22,240 nucleotides of DNA from Fen-549 sp050011315. GTDB taxonomy: Bacteria; Actinomycetota; Thermoleophilia; Gaiellales; Gaiellaceae. The translations under genes and the position numbers were made by a program. Positions 7,077 through 14,373 of this stretch are shown piece by piece. The stretch lies in assembly GCA_050011315.1 (NCBI GenBank), contig JBEKJI010000031.1, forward strand, positions 1 through 22,240. The letters run 5' to 3'. The notes under the pieces are model-generated. The model ran no database searches and was not told the DNA's origin. It saw only the letters and a program-made list of their open reading frames with translations. Numbering within the stretch: the stretch's first letter is position 1; every line of letters begins with the position of its first letter.

Positions 7077-7775
7077 GCCGACGAGAAAGGCGATCGTCTC
7101 GGCCACGTCTTCGGGCCTTCCCAGCCGCGCCAGCGGGACGTCGTGCTCGAGCCGGGCGAGGTTGCCCGGCTCGTCGAGCCGGTAGCGCGCACGCAGCTCG
7201 GCCGTATCGATGCGCCCGGGTGTGACGGTGTTGACGCGGATGCGCGGCGCCAGCTCGAGCGCCATGCACTTGGTCAGCGCCACCACGCCGGCGCGGGCGC
7301 TGCAGTAGTTGGCGCCGTTCGGCCTTCCCTTAAGTGCGGTGACCGAGCCGATGTTGACGATGTTTCCCTTCTCGCCGCGGTAGCGCCGGGCAAACTCCTG
7401 CGAGCAGAGGAAGGTGCCGCCGAGCACGGTCTCGAGGACGGTCTCCCAATCGTCGGCCGACAGTTCCGTGAAGGGCCGGTCGCGGTTGACGCCGGCGTTG
7501 TTGACGAGCACCTCGATCGAGCCGAGCTCGCTCTCCGCTCGTTCGAACAGCGCTGCGACCTGCTCGCGATCGCGAACGTCGGCCTCGATGGCGAGCGCCT
7601 TCGGCGCGCCACAGTCACGCTCGAGCGAGATCGCCAGCTGCTTGGCCTGTGCATCTGAGCCACGGTGATCGAGGACGATCGCGAAACCGGCGCGGGCAAG
7701 CTCCCTGGCTGTTGCCCGGCCGATATCGCTGAGCGCTCCGGTGATGAGGGCGGCTGCGGCCATTAGCGGGGCCAT
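7017..7775 (-). CDS. SDR family oxidoreductase, FabG-like, with altered catalytic residues
   Basis: The 252-residue protein is a classical short-chain dehydrogenase in length and layout: nucleotide motif TGALSDIG (12-19), a conserved Asp in EADVRD, NNAG (92-95), catalytic Ser144 in NIGSVTALKG and Tyr157 in NYCSARAG, ending in the usual GQNLLVDGG. The Tyr-X3-Lys motif reads Y-C-S-A-R, so the catalytic Lys is Arg161. The helix that normally holds the tetrad Asn (as in NLTGTF) reads VLGGTF, so that Asn appears to be Val118. The glycine loop has Asp in place of the usual Gly (SDIG against SGIG). It may be slow, altered in function, or purely structural. A second ATG at 7763 would start closer to the first beta strand; neither start has a clear ribosome binding site. 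Confidence 0.85.
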   Translation of the reverse strand: MAPLMAAAALITGALSDIGRATARELARAGFAIVLDHRGSDAQAKQLAISLERDCGAPKALAIEADVRDREQVAALFERAESELGSIEVLVNNAGVNRDRPFTELSADDWETVLETVLGGTFLCSQEFARRYRGEKGNIVNIGSVTALKGRPNGANYCSARAGVVALTKCMALELAPRIRVNTVTPGRIDTAELRARYRLDEPGNLARLEHDVPLARLGRPEDVAETIAFLVGSDRYVTGQNLLVDGGLFMH

Positions 7776-7993
7776 CGTAGCCGCGGCGCCGGCTGCGGAG
7801 AAGCTGTCCGTCCGCTGATTCGTTTCGCGCGGCGCGAAGGTACACCAACCTCCTCCCCGCTGCGATCGTACCCCGGATCCCGTAACAGATGTGAGCCCGG
7901 ACCGTGCCAGATTCGGGCCGGAACGGGCCGGAGCGGGACTCGACGGACGGAGCTTGCGAAGGACATCCGCCGGGCGCCGATAGCATGGGCTGC

Positions 7994-10159
7994 ATGCCAG
8001 TCGCCTCCTCTCCCGAGAGCTACCTCGCCGAGCTCAACGATGCGCAGCGCGAGGCCGTACTCTCGACCGAGGGGCCGCTGCTCGTGGTGGCGGGCGCCGG
8101 CTCGGGCAAGACGCGCGTGCTCACCTTCCGGGTCGCCCACCTGATCCGCGCTTGCGGCGTCAAACCGCACGAGATCATCGCCATCACCTTCACCAATCGG
8201 GCCGCGGGGGAGATGCGCTCCCGGCTCGCCTCGCTTCTAGGTCCGGTGGCCGAGCGGATCTGGATCATGACCTTCCATGCCGCCTGCGGACGCATCCTGC
8301 GTTCGGAGATCCCGCGCCTCGGCTACCGCTCCAGTTTCACGATCTACGACCAGCCCGATCAGATCCGCCTGGTCAGGCTCTGCCTGGAGGAGCTCGAGCG
8401 CGATCCCAAGCGCTTCCCGCCGCGGGGTATCCACTCCCAGATCTCGAATGCCAAGAACCGCCTCGTCGGCCCGGAAGAGTACCGAGCCCGCGTCGCTTCC
8501 TTCTACGACCAGACCGTCGCCGAGGTCTACGAGCTCTACCAGCGCCGCCTCTACGCCGCGAACGCGCTCGACTTCGACGATCTGCTCTTCCTGACCGTGC
8601 AGGTGCTCGAGCGTTTTCCCGAGGCGCTTGAGCGCTGGCAGAAGGCCTTTCGCTACGTACTCGTGGACGAGTACCAGGACACCAATCACGCCCAGTACCG
8701 GCTTTTACAGCTGCTCGCGGGCAAGCACAAGAACGTGTTCGCGGTCGGCGATCCCGACCAGTCGATCTACGCCTTCCGCGGCGCCGACATCCGCAACATC
8801 CTCGAGTTCGAGCGCGACTTCGGCGAGGCCCGGCAGATCGCCCTCGAGCAGAACTACCGCTCGACCATGTCCATACTCGAGACGGCGAACGGCGTCATCC
8901 TTCAGAACCGCGAGCGCAAGGAGAAGAGGCTCTGGTCGGAGCTGGGGGAGGGCGATCGCGTTCAGGTAGTCGAGGTCGAGGACGAGCACGCCGAGGCGCG
9001 CTACGTCGCCGCCTCGATCGCCGCGCTCGTGGACGAGGACTACTCCGGCTCCGAGATCGCCGTCTTCTACCGAACCAACGCCCAGTCGCGCGTGCTCGAG
9101 GACGTGCTCGTGCGCCAGGAGATCGGCTACCGGGTGATCGGCGGCCCGCGCTTCTACGAGCGCGCCGAGATCAAGGATCTGGTCGCCTACCTGCAGGTGA
9201 TCGACAACCCGCTCGACGCGGTCTCGCTGCTTCGTACCTGCAACCGTCCCCGGCGTGGACTCGGGCAGACCACGCTGGCTCGGCTGCAAGCCTTCGCTGA
9301 CGCGCAGGAGGTCTCGCTCTGGCAGGCGCTCGGACGCGCCGAGGAGGCGGGAATCTCGGGCGCCTCTCTACGCGCGGCCGAGGGCTTTCACACCCTGATC
9401 CAGTCGCTCCAGTCGGCGGCCCAGGAGCTGGAGCTGCCGGAGTTGCTCGAGGCGGTGCTGCAGCGAAGCGGCTACCTGGAGTCGCTCGAAGCCGAGCGCA
9501 CGGTCGAGGCGGCCGGCAGGATCGAGAACCTGGAAGAGCTGGTCGGCGTGGCGCGCGAGTTCACCGCCCGGGACGACCGCCCTGACCTGGCCGAGTTCTT
9601 GCAGGAGATCTCGCTCTTCTCCGACTCCGACGCTCTTTCGGAAGAGCGCAGCGACGTCACCCTGATGACGCTTCACAACGCCAAGGGGCTGGAGTACCGC
9701 GCCGTCTTCATCATCGGCATGGAGGAGGGGATCTTCCCTCACTCCCGCTCGATCGAGGAGCAGGGGATCGAGGAGGAGCGGCGGCTCTGCTACGTAGGCA
9801 TGACCCGGGCGATGGAACGGCTCACGCTCACGCACGCCGCCTCGCGCTCGCTCTACGGCCGGCACGACTACAACCTTCCTTCGCGCTTCCTCGACGAGCT
9901 CCCCGAGCGTTGGATCAAGCGCGAGCGGCTGCGCGCCTCCTCCTGGTCGGGCCACAAGCCGGCGAAAGGCAGCGCCGTCACCCCGCGCACCGACCTCCCC
10001 GAGCTGGCGACCGGCGATTCGGTGCGCCATTCAACTCTCGGCGAGGGAGTGGTCACCCGCATCGAGCCGGGCGGAGTCGTCACCGTCCGCTTCGCGGGTG
10101 AGAGCAGCGAACGCAGACTGATGCTGGAATACGCGCCGCTGGAGAAGATCGCGCACTGA
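7994..10159 (+). CDS. pcrA: ATP-dependent DNA helicase of the UvrD/PcrA family
   Basis: The start chosen is the ATG at 7994 (MPVASSPESYLAELNDAQRE), giving 721 residues; an upstream GTG at 7904 would add 30 low-complexity residues. All superfamily 1A motifs are present in order: I GAGSGKT, Ia ITFTNRAAGEM, II VDEYQDTN, III GDPDQSIYAFRGA, IV EQNYRS, V TLHNAKGLEYRAVFI, VI CYVGMTRAMERL. The C-terminal part, GDSVRHSTLGEGVVTRIEP with the following small beta-barrel, is the PcrA/UvrD tudor-like domain that touches RNA polymerase. The enzyme unwinds DNA 3' to 5' in nucleotide excision repair, replication restart and transcription-coupled repair. It is transcribed alone, divergent from the SDR gene across about 220 bp. 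Confidence 0.95.
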   Translation: MPVASSPESYLAELNDAQREAVLSTEGPLLVVAGAGSGKTRVLTFRVAHLIRACGVKPHEIIAITFTNRAAGEMRSRLASLLGPVAERIWIMTFHAACGRILRSEIPRLGYRSSFTIYDQPDQIRLVRLCLEELERDPKRFPPRGIHSQISNAKNRLVGPEEYRARVASFYDQTVAEVYELYQRRLYAANALDFDDLLFLTVQVLERFPEALERWQKAFRYVLVDEYQDTNHAQYRLLQLLAGKHKNVFAVGDPDQSIYAFRGADIRNILEFERDFGEARQIALEQNYRSTMSILETANGVILQNRERKEKRLWSELGEGDRVQVVEVEDEHAEARYVAASIAALVDEDYSGSEIAVFYRTNAQSRVLEDVLVRQEIGYRVIGGPRFYERAEIKDLVAYLQVIDNPLDAVSLLRTCNRPRRGLGQTTLARLQAFADAQEVSLWQALGRAEEAGISGASLRAAEGFHTLIQSLQSAAQELELPELLEAVLQRSGYLESLEAERTVEAAGRIENLEELVGVAREFTARDDRPDLAEFLQEISLFSDSDALSEERSDVTLMTLHNAKGLEYRAVFIIGMEEGIFPHSRSIEEQGIEEERRLCYVGMTRAMERLTLTHAASRSLYGRHDYNLPSRFLDELPERWIKRERLRASSWSGHKPAKGSAVTPRTDLPELATGDSVRHSTLGEGVVTRIEPGGVVTVRFAGESSERRLMLEYAPLEKIAH

Positions 10160-10187
10160 CGAAGAGCCGGAACCGCTTTCGGTCGGT

Positions 10188-10397
10188 TTACTTCTTCGCT
10201 TTCTTCGGCGCGTCCTCGACCATCTTCGGCGCGTCCTCGACCAGGAGAGATGCGTCGGTTTCCGGATTGAAGAAATGCAGACGATCCAGGTCGAGCACGA
10301 CCTCGGTGCTGTCGCCGATCTTCAGCATCGCGCGCGGCTCGAAGGTGGCGCAGAAGGAAGTGCCCGAGAAACCGGTCAACGGCGCTTCGCTCAACAC
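10188..10397 (-). pseudogene. C-terminal relic of a MalK/UgpC-type sugar ABC transporter ATPase
   Basis: About 70 codons are open. The middle, FCATFEPRAMLKIGD then LDLDRLHFFNPETDASL, matches the last strands of the TOBE domain of MalK/UgpC/MsmX ATPases, which end in a LHFFDPETG-type motif. No Walker A, signature or Walker B is encoded anywhere nearby, and the frame is closed by a TGA about 20 bp upstream of the apparent GTG, so this is a 3' remnant. The tail is low-complexity: VEDAPK occurs twice, encoded by two copies of a 20-bp unit, then KKAKK. It lies just before a DeoR regulator and gal genes, so it may be left from a lost sugar importer. It could also be a small expressed peptide, but I see no ribosome binding site. 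Confidence 0.6.
10203..10243. repeat. Tandem 20-bp direct repeat (period 21)
   Basis: CTTCGGCGCGTCCTCGACCA occurs at 10203-10222 and again at 10224-10243. Read on the minus strand it encodes the doubled VEDAPK in the tail of the ATPase relic. It is an exact in-frame duplication. Confidence 0.9.
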
Positions 10398-10450
10398 TCG
10401 ATGAGCAGAGCTCTGTCAAGCGAGTTTGGGATCGGATTCGAGGAGCGGAG

Positions 10451-10490
10451 ATGTTCGGATATGTTGACGTATGCACAGATACGTTGCACA
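10451..10490. promoter_or_regulatory. Candidate operator: 10-bp spaced direct repeats upstream of the DeoR gene
   Basis: Four consecutive 10-bp blocks begin with related half-sites: ATGTTCGGAT, ATGTTGACGT, ATGCACAGAT, ACGTTGCACA. The last two also form ACGTATGCA-cagat-ACGTTGCA. One block per helical turn is what a regulator binding one face of DNA would need, and DeoR proteins commonly bind direct repeats near their own gene. Inferred from spacing alone; it may be chance. Confidence 0.3.
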
Positions 10491-10503
10491 CTTCTGTCTT
10501 CTC

Positions 10504-11397
10504 GTGGGCGAGTCTTCTTCCGACAAGTCGCCTGAACGCGCGCCTTCAGCGGCTGCCGAAGGCTCCCCAGACGCCGCTGGCAACCCACAGCCACTGGCCG
10601 CCCAGCGCCACGCTGCGATCGTCGAGCGTGTGCAGGCGCACGGCGGAGTCAGGGTGCGCGAGCTCGTTCGCGAGCTCGGCGTGTCGGACATGACTATCCG
10701 TCGCGACCTCGAGGCACTGGCCGAGCGCGGGCTCGTGAAGAAGGTGCACGGTGGTGCGGCGGCGGTCAGCTCGCCGGCGACCGACGAGCCCGGGTTCAAG
10801 GCCAAGTCCACCCAGCGCGGGGTTGAGAAAGATGCGATCGCACGCCGCGCGGCCGGTTTCGTCTTGCCCGGCTCGGCGATCGCGCTCTCGGCCGGGACAA
10901 CGACCTGGCGCTTGGCCAAGCAGCTCGTCACCGTTCGCGACATCACGGTCGTTACGAACTCGATCCCCGTTGCGGAGGTGCTCTACCCGACCGCCGCCGC
11001 GCTTCACCGAACGGTGATCCTAACGGGCGGGGTGCGCACGCCTTTCGACGCGCTGGTCGGTCCGTTCGCCGTCTCGGCGATCCGCTCTCTGAACATCGAT
11101 CAGCTGTTTCTAGGCGTCCACGGCATGAGCGTCGAGCGTGGATTCACGACGCCGAACTTCCTCGAGGCCGAGATCGATCAGGCTTTCGTCGAGGGTGCCC
11201 GGTCGATCTTCGTCCTTGCCGACCACACGAAATGGGACACGATCGGCCTCTCGACCATCTGCGCTCTCTCCGACGCGGACGTGCTGATCACGAACGACGC
11301 CCTCGATCCCGAGGCGAGGGAGCTGATCAAAGGCGAGGTCGGCGAGTTGATCGTCGTCGGGGTCGCCGCCGCGGAAGACGAGAGCGCGGACGGATAG
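10504..11397 (+). CDS. DeoR/GlpR family transcriptional regulator of sugar metabolism
   Basis: The DNA-binding part is a DeoR winged helix: VRVRELVRELGVSDMTIRRD then LEALAERGLVKKVHGGA. The C-terminal DeoRC domain, an ISOCOT-fold sugar-phosphate sensor, follows: LSAGTTTWRLAKQL, VVTNSIPVAEVL, LGVHGMSVERGFTTPN, FVLADHTKWDTIGL. Two starts are possible, ATG at 10471 (308 residues) or GTG at 10504 (297). I favour the GTG because the ATG lies inside the repeat-rich presumed operator; neither has a clear ribosome binding site. Either way about 35-45 variable residues precede the helix-turn-helix, more than the few usual for the family. The stop is 8 bp before galT, so it probably heads a deoR-galT transcript and responds to a phosphorylated sugar. 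Confidence 0.88.
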   Translation: MGESSSDKSPERAPSAAAEGSPDAAGNPQPLAAQRHAAIVERVQAHGGVRVRELVRELGVSDMTIRRDLEALAERGLVKKVHGGAAAVSSPATDEPGFKAKSTQRGVEKDAIARRAAGFVLPGSAIALSAGTTTWRLAKQLVTVRDITVVTNSIPVAEVLYPTAAALHRTVILTGGVRTPFDALVGPFAVSAIRSLNIDQLFLGVHGMSVERGFTTPNFLEAEIDQAFVEGARSIFVLADHTKWDTIGLSTICALSDADVLITNDALDPEARELIKGEVGELIVVGVAAAEDESADG

Positions 11398-11405
11398 GGC
11401 GATCG

Positions 11406-12526
11406 GTGCGACCGGCAGCGAAGTCGCCCCTGACGAAGACCTCGGTCCGCCTCGCAGACGGGCGTGAGCTCATCTACTTCGACGAGCAGCCGCGGCGCCG
11501 TGACGAGATCGATCTCAGGGAGCTGCCCGAGCCACAGATGGAGATCGAGCTGCGGCGCGATCCGCTACTCGACGCCCAGGTCGTGATCGCCTCGCAACGG
11601 CAGGATCGCCTGTATCTGCCCCCCCGAGGACGAGTGCCCGCTCTGCCCCTCGACACCCGAGCGCTCGACCGAGATTCCGGCCTCCGACTACGACGTGGTC
11701 GTGCTCGAGAACCGCTTTCCCTCCTTCGCGACGGGCTCGGCGGAGCTTCCCCCTCTGCCTGACGGGGACACGACGGCGGTGCGCAGCCCGGCGCGAACGT
11801 TGCGAGGTTGTCTGCTTCACATCGCAGCACGAAACCTCGTTTGCCGAGCTCCCGCCCGAGCGGGTTCGTACCGTCCTCGAAGTCTGGATCGACCGTACCG
11901 CCGAGCTGGGCGCAGTTGCCGGCGTCGAGCAGGTCTTCTGTTTCGAGAACAGGGGCGAGGAGATCGGCGTCACGCTCCATCACTCGCACGGGCAGATCTA
12001 CGCCTATCCGTTCGTGACTCCGCGAACGAGGAGGATGCTCGAAAGCGCGCTCCGCCACCAGGCCGAAACCGGCCGCAACCTCTTCGCCGACGTGCTCGCC
12101 GGCGAGCGGAAGGCACGGACGCGGGTCGTCGCCGAGGGAGATCACTCGACGGCGTTCGTGCCGGCCTTCGCGCGCTGGCCGTTCGAGGTCCATATCTACC
12201 CGAACCGGCAGGTACCCGATCTGGCTGCGCTGGACGACGGAGAGCGCGACGAGTTTTCCCGCCTCTACGGCGACGTGCTGCGCGGGCTCAACCTCCTTTT
12301 CGACCTGCCGATGCCCTACATCGCAGCCGTGCACCAGGCCCCGGTGCGCAGCGGGCGTGAGCTTGCCTACCTCCATCTACAGGTCATCTCGATCCGGCGC
12401 AGCCCCGAGAAGCTCAAGTACCTCGCCTCGTCGGAATCGGCGATGGGCGTCTTCATCAACGACGTGCGACCCGAGGAGGCGGCTCAGATGCTGCGCGACG
12501 CCGTCGGGCGCGGTCGCCGGGGCTAG
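11406..12526 (+). pseudogene. galT: Galactose-1-phosphate uridylyltransferase, broken by two +1 frameshifts
   Basis: Joined over three frames this is a full-length GalT of about 373 residues. Frame A (GTG 11406 to about 11624) gives VRLADGRELIYFDE to QDRLYLPP. Frame B (about 11626-11796) gives EDECPLCPST, the Cys-x-x-Cys zinc half-site, and VVLENRFPSF. Frame C (about 11798-12526) gives RCEVVCFTSQHETSF, the family signature VFCFENRGEEIGVTL, then HHSHGQIYAYP, and onward to a normal C-terminus. The first break is a run of seven C (11619-11625) where six restore the frame; the second is one extra base near 11797-11800. The active site reads H-S-H-G-Q against the usual H-P-H-G-Q, keeping both histidines. 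As written no functional protein is made. Sequencing error is possible, at least at the C run. Confidence 0.88.
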
Positions 12527-12533
12527 AGCGGAC

Positions 12534-13634
12534 TCAGGAGATCCGGCGGGCGCCGTCCGAGGCGCGGCAGACATAAGCCCGCGCCGGAGTATCGCCGCGT
12601 TTACCGTAGGCGGTCACGACCGCTTCGGCGAGCGCTCGGGCTTCTTTCGCCCAGGCGAGCACGACGATCGAGCCGCCGAAACCGCCGCCGGTCATCCGCG
12701 CCGCGACCGCGCCGTGCTCGTAGGCGAGCTCGACCAGGAGGTCGAGTTCCGGCGTCGTCGCCTCCCAGTCGAGACGAAGACTCTCGTGCCCCTCCCGGAA
12801 CACCTCCCCGAGCCGCTGCAGATTCGCCGCTGAAGGATCGCGCAGGAGCCGGGCGACCTCATAGACGCGCTCGCTTTCGCCGACGACGTGACGCAGCCGG
12901 CGGGCGGCGATCGGATCGAGCTCTCCGGCGTCTGCGATCTCGTCGACCTGGGCGACCGTCAGCTCGCGCGGATCGCGACCGGCCAACGCGGCGAGCGCCC
13001 GCTCGAGCTCCTCTCGCCGGGCGCCGTAGCCCGAGCTCTCGAGCCGGCGCGAGACACCCGAGTCGACGATCACGAGCGCGATCTCCTTGGGCAGCGGCAC
13101 GTATTCGTAGGCGAGCGAGCCGGTCTCGAGCAGGGTGGCGAACCCGGCCCGCCCGAGTACCGAGGCGGCCTGATCGAGGATCCCGCAGGGAACGCCGACG
13201 GCGCGGTGCTCGGCTCTGCGAGCGGCCTGCGCGAGCTCCATCGGCGCGAGAGAAAAGTCGGCGACCTCACAAAGGGCGAGCCCGACCGCCACCTCAAGTG
13301 CCGCCGACGACGACAGACCGGCGCCGATCGGAAGCGTCGAGCTGACCTCGCCCTCGAGTCCGACCGCACGCCTGCCGAGTAGCGCCAGCTCGGAAGCGAC
13401 CGCTGCCACATAGCGCGCCCAGCCGCCGGTCTCGCTCCCGAGCGGCGTCCCGTCCGGCGCAAGCGCCGTTGCTCCAGCGAGCTCACGGGAATGAAGAGCG
13501 ATCGTCTCGGCCGGCTCGGCCTCGATGCGAACGCCGAGGTCGAGTGCGGCGGGCAGTACCGGTCCGCCGCTCAGGTCGGTGAACTCGCCGATCAGATTGA
13601 CCCGCCCCGGGGCCCAGTAGACGTGCGTCGTCAT
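12534..13634 (-). CDS. galK: Galactokinase (GHMP kinase)
   Basis: The 366-residue protein carries the galactokinase motifs in order: GRVNLIGEFTD (10-20), the phosphate-binding PIGAGLSSSAALE, the catalytic-Asp loop VPCGILDQAAS, and TGGGFGGS near the C-terminus. It phosphorylates galactose at C1 with ATP, the first step of the Leloir pathway, in the cytoplasm. The N-terminal signature normally reads GEHTDYN-G; here the His is Phe18 and the Tyr is Leu (GEFTDLSGG). In solved galactokinases that His contacts the sugar, so substrate preference or affinity could differ. It converges on galT with 7 bp between stop codons. Upstream a short inverted repeat (13638-13653) lies right by the start, which has no strong ribosome binding site. 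Confidence 0.9.
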   Translation of the reverse strand: MTTHVYWAPGRVNLIGEFTDLSGGPVLPAALDLGVRIEAEPAETIALHSRELAGATALAPDGTPLGSETGGWARYVAAVASELALLGRRAVGLEGEVSSTLPIGAGLSSSAALEVAVGLALCEVADFSLAPMELAQAARRAEHRAVGVPCGILDQAASVLGRAGFATLLETGSLAYEYVPLPKEIALVIVDSGVSRRLESSGYGARREELERALAALAGRDPRELTVAQVDEIADAGELDPIAARRLRHVVGESERVYEVARLLRDPSAANLQRLGEVFREGHESLRLDWEATTPELDLLVELAYEHGAVAARMTGGGFGGSIVVLAWAKEARALAEAVVTAYGKRGDTPARAYVCRASDGARRIS

Positions 13635-13637
13635 GAG

Positions 13638-13653
13638 CGAATCACCGTATTCG
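13638..13653. promoter_or_regulatory. Short inverted repeat at the galK start
   Basis: CGAAT-caccgt-ATTCG is a perfect 5-bp dyad 4 bp upstream of the galK ATG, followed on the plus strand by six T. It could be an operator for galK or a weak hairpin; the sequence does not decide. Confidence 0.25.
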
Positions 13654-13732
13654 TTTTTTCGGTCGCGTGCTTCGACCCCGATTGCGGCAGGTGTCGGTTG
13701 CTGATGAAATGGGCGGCAATAGAGAAGATTTG

Positions 13733-14344
13733 GTGAGAAGAGCTTTTTCGGTATTGCTTGGCGCGCTGCTACTCGTGGCCGTCAGCGGCTGCGGCGAGTC
13801 GCCGGCACAAAAGGCGAAGAAGCCGGTACAGGCGACGGTGAAGTCCGACTGGACGATCGTGGTGACCGGAAAGCTGAGTCAACGCCGGCTCGGTTCGTAC
13901 CGGTACTACCATCTCGACGCCGGGCCTGATACGAGCTACGAGGATGCCGTCGAGACGTTCGGAAAGCCGAGCTCGCGTGGAACCGACGATCCGGAATCGA
14001 ATCTGTGCAGCGTACGTTGGCGCAATTTAGGGCTGGAGATGGGCTATGCAAACGCCCCGCCTGAACCTTGTGCACTCGCGAAATTCCGAACGGGAGCCTG
14101 GTACGGAGCGACCATCTACTCGCGCCGCTGGCGGACCGAGCGGGGCCTTCGCGTCGGCGACTCTGTTACCCGTCTAAAGCAGCTCTATCCAGAGGCTCGC
14201 TTCCGTGAGAACGCGCCTCCGAACCCACCAGACTGGGGCCTCGTCTGGGAGGGCAAAGACGAAACCGCCGGGTACGCGCTAAGCGCAGACGTGTGGGATG
14301 GGCGAGTCGTAGCTATTGTCGTGGCGCCTGGATACATCTTTTGA
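13733..14344 (+). CDS. Lipoprotein of unknown function
   Basis: I chose the GTG at 13733 because it places a clean lipoprotein signal at the N-terminus: two arginines, hydrophobic FSVLLGALLLVAV, lipobox VSGC with Cys20. A start at 13667 would bury this behind 22 charged residues. The mature part (about 183 residues) begins with a Lys-rich linker, then shows SDWTIVVTGKLSQRRLGSYR, a pair of cysteines (LCSVRW and PCALAKF), and GLRVGDSVTRLKQLYPEARF, a pattern of small beta-rich exported proteins. I do not recognise the family. It is divergent from galK. The stop codon lies in the first copy of a short tandem duplication. It is probably anchored to the outer face of the membrane. Confidence 0.7.
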   Translation: MRRAFSVLLGALLLVAVSGCGESPAQKAKKPVQATVKSDWTIVVTGKLSQRRLGSYRYYHLDAGPDTSYEDAVETFGKPSSRGTDDPESNLCSVRWRNLGLEMGYANAPPEPCALAKFRTGAWYGATIYSRRWRTERGLRVGDSVTRLKQLYPEARFRENAPPNPPDWGLVWEGKDETAGYALSADVWDGRVVAIVVAPGYIF

Positions 14345-14366
14345 GTCCCTACATCTTTTGAGTCCC
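14334..14366. repeat. 16-bp tandem duplication across a stop codon
   Basis: ACATCTTTTGAGTCCC occurs at 14334-14349 and, after one T, at 14351-14366. The first copy contains the TGA that ends the lipoprotein gene; the second fills most of the gap before the acetyltransferase gene. Exact identity suggests a recent slippage event. Confidence 0.9.
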
Positions 14367-14373
14367 AGCACAG

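Noticed and set aside
11474..12376. A 300-codon minus-strand frame opposite galT
   Set aside because: The plus strand encodes clear GalT motifs throughout; the minus frame matches nothing and arises from high-GC third positions.
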